From positions 677,069 through 741,068 of the forward strand of contig JAIXMG010000016.1 of the NCBI GenBank assembly GCA_025201345.1: a DNA stretch of 64,000 bases. Reading direction: 5' to 3'. This DNA comes from Thamnidium elegans (taxonomy: Eukaryota; Mucoromycota; Mucoromycetes; Mucorales; Mucoraceae). Each line of letters begins with the position of its first letter. The first letter of the stretch is position 1. The notes below the pieces were generated by a model. The model ran no database searches. It was not told where the DNA came from and saw only the letters and a list, made by a program, of their open reading frames with translations. The position numbers were made by a program, and so were the translations under genes. Shown piece after piece: positions 44,985-55,744 of the stretch.

Positions 44985-45962
44985 CATTTTCCTATACCAG
45001 GTATCAATTTTATCTGTTACAGTGAGCATGTTTCCAGACGAGACGTTTTCGATACCTGTTTTAATAGCAGAATGAGTGGTCTCAGCTCGATTAGACGTTC
45101 TATTTCCAAGATGAATCAATTTATTGGCATAAAAACCAACCCAGTGTTCTTTTTCACTTAACATTTTCCTATAGTTTTAAGAAATATTAATATTGCACAA
45201 TTAATAATGTCAGCTGTTCCATAGCACATACTCGGTGAAGTATTTTCTAGCTTTATCTAACGAGGCATTATTCTTGAAATTTGCTTCGGCTAGAACTGAA
45301 ACGTGTGTGGTAAAATCACACATAAAATAGAATATATAATAATCGATGAACCATCGATTATAAAACATAACAAACGTTAGGTATCAAAATGAACCTTAGA
45401 TATAAAAAAAAGCACAGGATCTAGAAACCAAGATCCTCAGGCTATAAAAATCACTAGATCAAATCTACGTGTAACGATCAATCACAGTAATGTGACCACT
45501 ATTGCAAAAGACTATAAATAAGAAATCATAGTTAGCAATTCCTTTTACCGGGATTGATTTTTACAATTAAAATAAGAAATGAACGTTATTAGACATTTAA
45601 TCTTATTCACCTGTTTTTATTAATTTTTCTGTGTTAAATCAAAGTATTTCTCCACAACGTGAAATTCTTTGATGGCATTATTCATTTCGGTTTCAGTTCT
45701 AGAAAAAACGATGTCCTGATATTTCTGTCTAGTTTCGGCTACCATAAGACCCATTTCAGCTTTTGAACCTGCACGGTAAAGTGGTCTGAAATTTGATTCG
45801 AGATTTCCTCCAAGATGCCAGTAACAAAGAAGGTGAGGAATCTCGGGGAAAACCTCTTCCAATGCATTCCTAAGCGCAGTGTCATTATCAGTGATAAATA
45901 CACTGGGAAGGTTTGACCTCATATTACTGACGGGCCATACAGCATCTCTAAACTGTTCAATA
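44985..45962 (-). pseudogene. Mutator-like (MULE) transposase fragment
   Basis: On the reverse strand, 45962-45610 reads EQFRDAVWPVS, FITDNDTALRNALEEVFP and LLCYWHLGGNLESNF, the D...C-x2-H block of MULE transposases. About 45290-45200 reads LAEANFKNNASLDKARKYF, and 45175-44985 reads KEHWVGFYANKLIHLGNRTS and NRAETTHSAIK, with the final Glu region. The first half is separated by a long intron or decayed insert. The N-terminal part is cut off at 45963 by a CACTA terminus. With the SWIM and OTU exons it forms one MULE-OTU gene. Confidence 0.7.
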
Positions 45963-46330
45963 CACTAAGGCGGAGGTTATGGTAAATTTTTTACCATATG
46001 AGATGATTCTGTGACCATAATTTATTAAGTCAGATATGGTAAATATGAGTTAGTATAGTGATGTATACGGTAACATGAGACCATATTTTATATGGGCTCG
46101 TATTTCCTATTATCGCTTATATGTTACTATAAGAAATTTGGTAACGTATAGCCTATTATGGTCTATTTGTTACGATATGATATATATGGTATCAATGTTA
46201 TATTATGTCCTCTTTTTTCCCATATATAATTATTGTATTATGGTCAATTTGGTACCATATACGTTATAGGAACTAATATTGTATTATGGTCTCATTGTTA
46301 CTTTCATCATTTATAATCATTCTTATGGCA
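45963..46330 (+). mobile_element. CACTA terminus with subterminal repeats
   Basis: Begins CACTAAGGCGGAGGTTATGG and then holds at least ten TATGGT/ACCATA motifs over 350 bp, many followed by an ..TTGTTAC or TAAC element, a classic CACTA subterminal array. It interrupts the MULE transposase after ATA. The matching end was not found; it may have been lost, or lie beyond the nested element that follows. Confidence 0.6.
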
Positions 46331-46356
46331 AACCAAATAATTATCTCTTTATTTTG

Positions 46357-46575
46357 CACCACGGAAAAAATTAGGCGTTTTTGGTGATTTAAGGTGATTT
46401 AAAAGTGTTTTTTCGGGTGATTTTTGCAATCACCCGAAAAAAAAAGTAATAAAAAGGTACTTTTAGGTGTTTTTTGTAGTCACCTAATGAGAAAGTGTTT
46501 TTTAAGTGTTTTAAGGTTTTTAAAGTGGTTTAAAGTAGTTTTAGGTTGCTTTAAGTGGTTTAAAGCGTTGAGAAT
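46357..46575 (+). repeat. Left subterminal repeat field of the CACTA-like element
   Basis: Many copies of GGTGATTTAAGGTGATTT, AAGTGTTTTTTAAGTG and TAAAGTGGTTTAAAGT in mixed order, plus one TCGGGTGATT/AATCACCCGA inverted pair (46412-46440). Expected binding region for the element's own proteins. Confidence 0.65.
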
Positions 46576-46658
46576 GTTAAAGTATAAAAGATATTTGAAG
46601 TTAATTGAAATGAATATTTTTATAATAAATCCTATAAAAGCTAGGACGTTAGAACTAA

Positions 46659-49590
46659 TTATGTTAATGAAAATGTAAAAGGAGGGTTCTTTAAAGTAAC
46701 CTTCGAGCTTAAGCACATCTTTGGCCATATCAAATAATGTTTTCTATCATCTATAATCGACTTGATTGTGCTTACGGGGCTTTGGATTAGCTCCATATCC
46801 AGAATTACGTATGTTTGGTTCCTTCCGGTTCTTTGTAAAGGAGTATCAGAACTGTCTATAAAAAAAACTGGGACCTTATCTTCTGCTCCTTCAACTTTAA
46901 TATTGTTACATATTCTTGCCCATGCAAACAGCGATGTCTACCCTTCCACTTCATACATAAATTCAATAGATACAACGTAAAAATTCTCCTCTGTACCATT
47001 AAAATCAGATAAGGGAATTTTTGCAATACACACATTGTTTTTTACGGATTTTGCACTGAATCTTACAGACGTATTTCCCTCGAAGTATAGGTCTACTGAA
47101 TAGATTCTTCGTATTTGCAAAATGTTTTCGTTTTGGTGGAAGGGCGTACATTTTTGAACGAAGTCAACTCCCAAATACAATAGCTCATTTAATCTAACAA
47201 AACCAGACTCTCTACCTCTTCTGGCTACAACCTTTCTACTACGTATGTTATCTACGAAGTTATCTTTACGTGAAATAAAGCCTTGTTATGCAATTTTTTT
47301 GGCAATGTTAAATGCATTTTCGGCTGGTTTAGATTTTGAACCAATTTGTTGCTTAATCATGCCTATCATTCGCTCTAAAGGTCTACAGCTGAACATCCTC
47401 ATAGGTCCAAGTTGCTTGATCATGTAGACAATATGTTGTAGGTAATGCTGTGTTGCTGTGTGAGCATTAGGGGGCATGTTCTCTTTGATGAAAGCGGCCC
47501 ATACTTGGATCTTATATTCAATTTATTCTAGATCTTCTACAGCTATCTCATATTGTAAAGCCAATGCACACGCACTAGAAAAACAGCGGATTGCTATAAC
47601 GGTGTCCTTAACTTTTTTTTCAATAATTCTATTATCCCTTGTAGGCACGTTATCTCTTGTGTTTCTGCTAGATGAACTACCTGTCATTTTTAAGGTAGAT
47701 TAATAGCATTTGCCAATCGACTGCACGAGCATGTCCTCCTCTTGAAGAAAGATTCGTGAATTCAATAATATCTGACTTTGTAGTTCAGCAAACCTTTCAC
47801 CAAGCGCCTTAATTATTGCAGGTGATACCTCTAATGGATTATCTATGCCATATTTCTTGTTTGGGTTTTGCATAAATCTCCAGAACTGTTTCGGTAAGTT
47901 GTGACCGGTCAAATGCAATTCATCAAGTCCACAAAAAGATGCACTAAACATATTAAAACAAATCAAGGGTGTAACTCTTTTCATTCCTTTGTTAGTTTCG
48001 CTGTTTGCTGGAAGTAGGAGGTTCACTTCTTGAAAGTTCTCTTTGCTGCGAATTTCATGCCGGTTCGTTTCATCTGGAGTGAAATAAATACCTCTTGAAT
48101 CATACGAAGCACCTTTTATAGTACAAACGCGACAACCGTACGTAGACATATGCCCAGAATGGAAGAGAACATCTGCACAAGCTGGAATATCTCCTAAAAA
48201 CAAAGAAGTATAAACCTTGAATGAGAAAGTCAGATCGCCAGTTTGAAGTTCAACTCCTCGATTCTGCATATATAATAGGTCTTTGATTAGAGGATGCAAA
48301 AAACTGTAGAGGTCTTTGGGCTTTTTGGGACCTTTTATGATGCATACAACAAATTGATTGACTTTCTTCATCCTTTCAGTCGGCGCTAAATTCATATTAA
48401 TTGCTTTAACGATCGTCATGCTTTCTTTTCCTCTTTGACCCCTATGAAAGCCATCAACATATAGAGATAGAGCAATATCATACTCATTAGAAAACATGCT
48501 TTTCATTTTAGCATCTTTGTATGCTGAGCCATCGTAGTAATCTCTTAATTTTTCTGCTTCAGCGGTTGCATCTCTTCTTGCTCTGTATAAAATTTTATCT
48601 CTACTATTAGCGTTCACAAAGTATGAAGAAACAAAATCAGCTATGCTTAGCTGGGATAGAGTGTTTCGAGACTTTTTGGATTCATCTTCAGACTGTTCAT
48701 ATCTTTCCTCGAGACAAAAGAAACATCGTAGTTCTTCATCTCTTAAAAACATCATACATCCGTTTATGCACATGTCATAGCGTCTCTCATTCAAACTTGT
48801 TGATTCGCTAAGAAGCTTTTCAGTAAGATAAGTAGACTTTAGCGACTCGTCTTTTGACTGATTAGGATGGTAGGTTTTGTTGATCCATTTAATAATCTCA
48901 TTTTTAGCTGATTTTCTAACTTGGTGGTTTTGCATCAACATATAGATCTCTTTACTTCGTTTCTCACTCTCCGTGTGTTTTACAACCCTATCAAAGCCTT
49001 TGGTTTCCAAACGAATAGGTTCACCAGTCATTTCGAAGGCGCCAATTCGTAACAAATCTTGTTTAGCCTAGCTTTCATTTTCATTAAAAGACTCTTCGAC
49101 TTCGATAGTAGGTATGGTTTCATCATCATCTCCCATATATCTATCCTCTTCAAAGTCAACATTGGTGTGATATTCGATATCATCAAAGAGTGTATCGGCT
49201 ATCTCTTCCTCGTCATCATCTTCTTCAAGAGAATCCTCTTCTTCTCCTCCTTCTTCCTCTTCTTCTACAGCTATACCCATTTCTTCTTCATCGTCAATAT
49301 CCATGTCCATCAACGATTCTTGTAGAAACGCTGGCTCCTGAATAGTTCTAAAAGTTGCAGCTGCGGTTTAAATACGTGATTAGCTATAGTAGCTGGAATA
49401 TCTATTTGAAATATTTTCTCTTACCACTAGAAGATGTGCCTTCTCCAGCATCAGCCTCTGAGACTTCTGATATATGCCTCAGCTTTCTCTTAAATTCTTC
49501 GCGCCGATGGGCTGCCATATGTCGTTTAAAATCTCGTCTGGCTATGAGACTTATTTTTCCCGTAGACTCAGAACATACTATACACTCCAT
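46659..49590 (-). pseudogene. CACTA/EnSpm Tnp2-type transposase, five in-frame stops
   Basis: Two reverse exons (49590-49425 and 49360-46659) give one 956-codon frame with no frameshift but five nonsense codons (at about 49068, 47700, 47510, 47284 and 46935). Exon 1 encodes a C2H2 finger (CIVCSESTGK...FKRHMAAH). A long Glu/Asp tract follows, then the Tnp2 core: CINGCMMFLRDEE, LYVDGFHRGQ, IIKGPKKPKDLYSFLHPL, DIPACADVLFHSGH and GCRVCTIKG, and a C-terminal region with LGPMRMFSCRPLERMIG. The order matches Transposase_21 proteins. The complete frame suggests recent death by point mutation. Confidence 0.8.
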
Positions 49591-49864
49591 TTTATTTTAA
49601 TATGATAAGGTCAAAAGAGAAAAAAGAGAGTATTACAATTGCGAATAATTAATGAAAATACAAAATTTATATACCGTATTTTAATTATTTTATTTTAACC
49701 ATTTTTCGCTGATTTATAATAAAAGGAAGATTAAAGCAAATCGGATTTTTTATTTTGTATTTGAATGTTTCGGTCAATTCTAGTATAATTTATTCGACAC
49801 TTGAACTTATATTAACTGCAGTATATTTCGGATTTGTTTTGTATACTTTAACTTTTTCAGTGAT

Positions 49865-50464
49865 ATGACACCGCAAGAACCACCAAAATGGGCCAGAGAA
49901 CTTATAAATGAAGTGAAGAGAATTGGAGATACCGTAGATGTACTTGCCCAAAACCAAAATATCGAATCTATCAACAATAAACTCGAAGATATTAGTGTTG
50001 ATGTCGCTGCTATCCGTGATATAACAAATTATATTCCTGGTTCTTTAGATACTTCTCCAATCGCTGACAATGCTGTTGTTTTCCCCTCTTTCTCTGTTGC
50101 ACCCCGCAATAACTTGATCGCAAAACCAAAAGAAATAAAGAAAGCTGTAATTGTGAATGTGATTGCGGAAGTCGTAGGAGAAGGGGCCGAACCTAATAAA
50201 ATTTATGAAGATTTAAGAAGGGAAATAAACAATCTAGTCAATGCGGCAATTGAGGAGAATGGTACTTTTGTTGCTTGGACTTCTCTTTCTAAACAACATA
50301 GAACTGCGCTACTTGGTGAAGTTACGGCTTTTGCTGAAAGAAATGGCCTTCAACATAATGCTCGTTTTGAACGAAATTGGGTGGTTGATTACCTGGTTCA
50401 TGCATGCTATTCAAACAAGTCACCAAAAAAAAAGACCAGTCGAGAGAAAAAACGGGGCCAATAA
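49865..50464 (+). CDS. Divergent accessory ORF of the CACTA-like element
   Basis: 199 codons, intact, starting 274 bp from the transposase ATG on the opposite strand. The N-terminus (residues about 5-60) is a predicted coiled coil (ELINEVKRIGDTVDVL, INNKLEDISVDVAAIRD). The middle is helical (EPNKIYEDLRREINNLVNAA), and the C-terminus is strongly basic (KSPKKKTSREKKRG). No domain is recognised. Position and charge fit a DNA-binding partner like plant TnpA, but there is no sequence evidence for that. Its intact frame contrasts with the dead transposase. Confidence 0.6.
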   Translation: MTPQEPPKWARELINEVKRIGDTVDVLAQNQNIESINNKLEDISVDVAAIRDITNYIPGSLDTSPIADNAVVFPSFSVAPRNNLIAKPKEIKKAVIVNVIAEVVGEGAEPNKIYEDLRREINNLVNAAIEENGTFVAWTSLSKQHRTALLGEVTAFAERNGLQHNARFERNWVVDYLVHACYSNKSPKKKTSREKKRGQ

Positions 50465-51179
50465 TTTTTATATAAATACAAGAAAAAATTTTTTTTTATG
50501 CAATTGGGTCTTTTAAACGATTACTAATTACCCACACTTAGTTTGTTAACCTTTTTTCTTTTAATTGTTTTTTAACAACAATAATTACTTTTATGTATTG
50601 AATTTTACTTTTAGCTTATACTTTCTTAACTATTACACCCTTTTTTTCTAGTTGCCCGCCAGCCAGTTAGTCTTTTGGGCTAGCTTGTATGCTACAAGCT
50701 TTAAGTTTTTCTCAAGACCCTTAAGACTCATAGCAAATTTGTTATATAAATGGTTAATAGCTTTTTGTTATTGAAAACGTTAGTTTTACAAGTTTAATCA
50801 TCTGAATATAGAACGTTGCTTATAATTTGAGCTTTGGCTATTGCGGTACTATTTACGATATTACTTTAGGCAATGCCAGTGTACTAGTAAAATACCATCT
50901 TAGTGTAACAGACATCCAAGCTAAAGTAAGTAAACTGTAGAATTGTACTATGGACCTTCATTAACAAATTTTATAGCACTGCTGCAAATTAGGAAAGCTG
51001 TGTACTTCAAGAATCGGCTCATGTTTGTTTAGTAAAACGGTAAGTTCAATCCATATATCACCATTGACAAAGGTGGAATTATGTATTTGCGCTTATTCAT
51101 CATACGTGTTGGCATAATTGGTAATAAATACATTAATAAAAGCGAGTGATTATAAGCACTACAATATAAAGTAATTTAA
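50465..51179. other. Non-coding inside the CACTA-like element
   Basis: About 700 bp between the accessory ORF and the right subterminal field; no gene seen. The palindromic gcccgccagccagttagtcttttgggctagct near 50655 is the only notable structure. Confidence 0.4.
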
Positions 51180-51422
51180 AATGATTTAAAAATGATTTCA
51201 AAGTGATTTTAAAAGTGATTTTAAGTGATTTCAAAGTGATTTTTAAGTGATTTTAAGTGCTTTAAAGTAATTAAGAGGAAGTGGTTTTGAAGTGATTTTA
51301 GGTGATTTCTGGTGTTTTCATGTCACTTTGTGCACGGTAAAAATTACCTTGTTTTTTAGGTGTTTTAAAGTGTTTTTTGTCACTTTTAAAACACTTAAAA
51401 ACACCGATTTTTTCCCATGGTG
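51180..51422 (-). repeat. Right subterminal repeat field of the CACTA-like element
   Basis: AAGTGATTTTAAGTGATTT-type units repeated over ten times, with an inverted block close to the end (aaagtgttttttgtcacttttaaaacactt). Mirrors the field at 46357-46575. Confidence 0.65.
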
Positions 51423-52314
51423 TCGTATCAAATTATACATTTACGAAAAAAAAAAAAAAAAAAAAATGCAGAAACGTTTGTCAATGTAGAGTCAACTATA
51501 TTAAGTAACAGTTTTAGAAAGAGACAATACAAATATGTAAATATATACCTTTATGTTTGGGGAAATTTTGAAGTCCCTTTATCCCACCAAAGAAAAAAAA
51601 CAATCAAAGTTGACTATTTAAAAAGAATAATTTAGGCTAAATGAATGTAATTTAAACATTTTAAAACTTTAGCTCTGTACCTTTTTATACACAGTAATAT
51701 AAATCGCGATTAATGTATCCTTAAAAAAAACGAAACCCGTTAAGCCATTTAACAATTACATAGAACCCCATCAAGAACCAAAGCTAAATATATAAAACGA
51801 CGTTAAGACTAGAAAAGTAAAAATAAATTATGACATACCTTTTTTTTTATTCAGCCTAGCTTGGTTAGCACCCTACATAGATAAAATGAAAATAAAAGAA
51901 GGAAGTTGTCAAGTCATTTAGTCATTCCGGTAATCTCTGCTATAAAGAATAACAGTTAAGTTAACAGAGAGTAAAAAAGAAAGAAAAAAGAATATAAAAA
52001 AAGAAAAAAAAAGAAAAAAAAAGAAAAAAAAAACTGTAACGATGTTATACCTTTCTGAAATGAGCGTTGTTTCTTAAAATATAAACTGAAAGAGGCAATA
52101 TAGTTGAATGAGCATCTTAAAATAAACTCTTCGCAGTTAACCGAACATAGAGGCAAATATTATTAGTGTTGAAATTGTAAAATCTGTTTATTGAAAGTGA
52201 AAAAAAAAGAAAGAGAAAAAAAAAGAGAGAAAAAAAAAAGACTATTTTCCGTAGTTATTACGCTAAAAACATAGCCTAACAAAGGAGTTGGCCAATCAAA
52301 AGCTCATCTGGTTA
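51423..52314. other. Spacer with purine tracts
   Basis: About 890 bp without a supported gene. Contains A20 at about 51447 and AAAAAGAAA-type purine tracts at 51970-52032 and 52200-52240. Confidence 0.4.
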
Positions 52315-53244
52315 TTAGGCTCTTCTTCTAGCACGTTTTGTTACTGGTGCAGACTCTACAGAGAACTCTTCAGTGTCAGCGAGAAAAGAAGTACTAAGGT
52401 AAAATAAAATAAAAGTAGCATAAATTAGAATAAAAAAGTGTATAAATAATGAAATTGACTTACAGCACGTCCTCATTTATAGGACTCCCTACTTCGTTCT
52501 CGGAAGACATAGCGGAATCCTCATTGTCCAGCTCCAAAATCTTTTTTTTTTTTTAAAAAAAAAGCTTATGTTAATAAAGAAAAATAAAACATCCACATAG
52601 TTATATTTAAATATTGTATCTTATCAAGTTGAGAAGATTGCTCGTCTCTTCTTTTTCTAGCATAGTTACTTGCTTTTAACGCTTCTTGTAACATATTTTT
52701 TGCTACCCACATATCTTTACATAAATAAATATTGAAGCCTTTATGGAATGCCTTTTCTTCAAAAATCAATTGATAATATTGTTGGTCAATTGCAGGAATA
52801 CTTGACCACTTTTTGTCGATCTGAGGATGATCTTCGTCAATAAAATTGGCTTTGATCAGGCGAGCCATTCTTTTTAACTCCAAACGAAGGGTATCCAATT
52901 TGGATTCTGATAGATCGACTGCATTATCACCAAGTGCCCTTTTATTAAGAATCTGCAGCATGTAATTGTAACGAGACTTTAAAGAAACCTGTTTGTTTGT
53001 CATTTTGTCAACACTAAAACTATTGACTGTTCTACTGCCGCGATAATCAGGATTTAAAACCAACCTATTCCTTTGGATTGCTTTACTCAAACCGCTAATA
53101 GCTAAATAAAGAATATTAATGAAACTATAACAGACGATCTTAACTCTATTATACCTGTTTGATGACAATCTTCTTCAATCCAAGACAAATCTCTTTCAGA
53201 TATATGTGGAGAAAATTGTTGATCAAATTGTGCTTTTGTTATAT
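52315..53244 (-). pseudogene. Spliced gene fragment of unknown function, 5' end replaced by an LTR-like repeat
   Basis: Reverse exons 53244-53155, 53101-about 52617, 52540-52464 and 52393-52315 (stop) join in frame at the first and last junctions. The donor of exon 2 is unclear: no GT at a codon boundary. The protein is helical and basic (KAIQRNRLVLNPDYRGSRTV, LELKRMARLIKANFID) with an acidic segment and a basic KRARRRA tail. No family recognised. The 5' part ends exactly where the LTR-like repeat begins, so the gene is truncated there. Confidence 0.45.
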
Positions 53245-53690
53245 CTACGTATTATATTTCAATAATACTAATTTATATATACTTATACAAGTCATATCCT
53301 CATATGTCACTTACATAAGCTATACACAAATCACAGTATTTATTTACAAATTAATCTCGGATATATTCTATTTTTCTATCGCTTTGATCATAAAACTAGA
53401 AGGCTGCTTAAACTCTTGACAAACAGAAGATAACTGGTTACATAAATAATTGTCACATTATTTATAATCAACAAGCCTCTATCTTACGTCTTTTGTTAAA
53501 GAAGCCAATTAGAAACATAATACGCATCGCTGCTATTGTAATTGACCTTCTAAAGAATCTATTTATCTTTCCAAATTGCTCATTCATTAATGTCTCGTTG
53601 AAACTGTCCAAGTTTCACATTAATGATAAGCGCTTATTCAACCCATAATATGTATATAAGGCACACACTTTTTCATTAATAAAAATAACA
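53245..53690 (-). repeat. LTR-like dispersed repeat, copy 2 (inverted, truncated)
   Basis: Reverse complement matches 32386-32825 over almost its whole length, with many substitutions and small gaps. Similarity continues weakly to about 53790. It directly abuts the unknown gene fragment. Confidence 0.5.
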
Positions 53691-53755
53691 GTCTATTCTT
53701 AGTCTGATAATTATCTAGTTATTTTACTTTTTTATTTTATTTTTTGATATAACTT

Positions 53756-53896
53756 TTATTTTATAACCGTTAATATCACAGCTTTCAATCTTGTCATATC
53801 ACTTCTTATAGATAATACTTCATTTTTAATTATATATAAAGTGTCTTCAATATTCTTGATGGCAGAGTTGAGGTTACTAGTATTATGATTAGACAT
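53756..53896 (-). CDS. Small ORF, possible 46-residue coiled-coil peptide
   Basis: Starts MSNHNTSNLNSAIKNIEDTL and continues as an amphipathic helix (IIKNEVLSIRSDMTRLK) to TAA. Its end overlaps the flank of LTR-like copy 2. It is more protein-like than its neighbours but too short to be sure. Confidence 0.3.
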   Translation of the reverse strand: MSNHNTSNLNSAIKNIEDTLYIIKNEVLSIRSDMTRLKAVILTVIK

Positions 53897-54378
53897 GTTT
53901 GAATAGGGTAAAAAAAAAATTTAGTTTTTAAAATATGAACGTAAATAGTAGTGTAAAATTCAATTATATGGCCTCTATATATTTACTCTTTTCTTATATC
54001 AAATATCCAGTCATGACGTGATAATTCGTATAGGTATATTACTGAACTTTATCATACAATTTTCTACTAGAAAAAAAAAAAAAAAAAAAAACGTTATGAA
54101 CAAGTATACAATTTAAGTACCGTCGTATAATGATGTAATGCATTTTTTTTTATGATAGTAAGCGTTTTCTTGGAATAACACCATTTATATATACCTATTA
54201 TTCAAAGTTCAATCAAAATTGACATGAAAGTATACCATCACTTTATAAATATGTAAAGTAAAATTACAAGCTTTTTTTTGTCACAGTTAAAACTGAAAAT
54301 GCAAAAAACAAAGGAAAAAAAGAACGATGTCATTTTTCACGTATGCATGAAATACACAAGAGCAACGAGATCATAATA
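53897..54378. other. AT-rich spacer
   Basis: About 480 bp with an A20 tract near 54070 and no recognised feature. Confidence 0.4.
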
Positions 54379-55744
54379 CAGTGGGTACATAAATTGACCC
54401 ACAAAACTTGTTTTCTAATTATCTCATCAAATAATGGTACTAGCTATTCAAGCTAAGTATCAAAGAAATCAGAAGAGTCTAAATTTTATTATGAATAAAT
54501 TTTTAATTATTCTCTATGACGTAATCATGATGTAAGGAAAATAAAGTGATTCGGAATTTTTTTAATTTTCCGCATAATTTAAGTAATAAATCATTTACGG
54601 CCGGCACGTAGATGTATCTAAAATATATTTATAGTATATTAATATTTAAACCTTCCTCTATTTTATGCTATAAATACCTTCGAACTTTTCGAATATTTTC
54701 TACTCACTATTTCGCTCCAAATTTTACCACTTTTAAAAATAACTATGCCTTATAAACTCAGCCAAAGTAAACGTGATGATGTTAAGTCTCTGATTTTGAA
54801 AGGTGAACCTACTATAAACATTGTGAAACGTACTGCAGTTTCGAAATCTCATGTAAACAGATTGAGATCAGGCATTATTCCAAATTATATTCGACAACAT
54901 ACCGGAAGACCCAGCATTGTGAAGCCATTTACTAAAACATTGATACGTTTAAAACTTCGATCCGGTTCCTTACAGTCTGCTCGTGATGTCCATAAATACT
55001 TGTGTAGTGTTGGTTACTCAATTAGCTATAATGCCACCCGAAAAGTCATTAGAGAGTTAGGCTTTAGGTGTAGATTTAAGTATTCAACAGCCGCCATTGA
55101 TATTACGCATATGAAGAAACGTTATAAGTGGGCGAAAGAACATCGTGACTGGTCAGTGGAAGATTGGAAGAAGGTCGTATTCTCAGACGAAACCAAGTTA
55201 AACCTCTGGGGATCAGAGGGAGCGGAATATACGTAAGTTCTGAAAGGTGAGAAACTTAGGCCGTTCAACTTTAGAGGTAAAAAACAGAGTGGTGGAGGAT
55301 CTATAGTGATATGGGGTTGTATGACAGCATTTGGACCTGGTTATGCATGTTGTTTACTTGAGAAAACTATGAATTCAGACCTTTATCAACATGTTTTACA
55401 GACATCATACTCTGATACATTGGGATACTGCGGTCTAACCCATAGTGATGTTCTTTTTCAACAGGATGGTGCTAAGTGCCACACTTCAAAAAGTAGCAAA
55501 AGTTGTATGGATAGCCAGGGCATGAAGTATATCAAAGACTGGCCACCATGTAGTCCAGATCTTAATCCGATTGAGCACCTCTGGCATCATGTAAAGAAAA
55601 GACTAGACGGTTGTTCGCTTAAGCTTAAAAATGTTGACGAATTATGGCGAAGATTTGATTATGGATGGAACAGATTTACCAAGGACGATATGGATAAGTA
55701 CTACAATGGTTATCACAAAAGAATTGAAGCTATTATCAATGCTA
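54379..55744 (+). mobile_element. Mariner h (DD35E), right end lost
   Basis: Left end CAGTGGGTACATAAATTGAC after TA; the transposase is related to that of element c. The element stops where mariner g begins (55745) and no h sequence follows on the far side of g, so the right end was lost by recombination or deletion. Confidence 0.75.
54745..55744 (+). pseudogene. Mariner h transposase, one stop and 3' truncated
   Basis: MPYKLSQSKRDDVKSL opens at 54745. The only internal lesion is TAA at 55234-55236 (after GSEGAEYT). Then FQQDGAKCHTSK and CSPDLNPIEHLWHHVK give DD35E. The last about 10 codons are missing at the junction with element g. Note Cys replacing Lys-His context (AKCHT instead of DPKHT). 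Confidence 0.8.

Larger units (their letters stand above)
46357..51422 (-). mobile_element. CACTA-like transposon with Tnp2 transposase and divergent ORF (5.07 kb)
   Basis: Ends are CACCACGGAAAAAATTAGGC and, inverted at 51422, CACCATGGGAAAAAATCGG. The flanks TTG (46354-46356) and TCG (51423-51425) look like a mutated 3-bp duplication. Inside each end lies a 200-240 bp field of AAGTGNTTT-type repeats. The two genes are divergent: a Tnp2-type transposase (-) and a 199-codon ORF (+) with a 274-bp shared promoter. Confidence 0.7.

Noticed and set aside
51180..51422. Possible CRISPR-like or satellite array
   Set aside because: Units are short, variable in order and spacing, and mirrored at the other end of the element; they are CACTA subterminal repeats.
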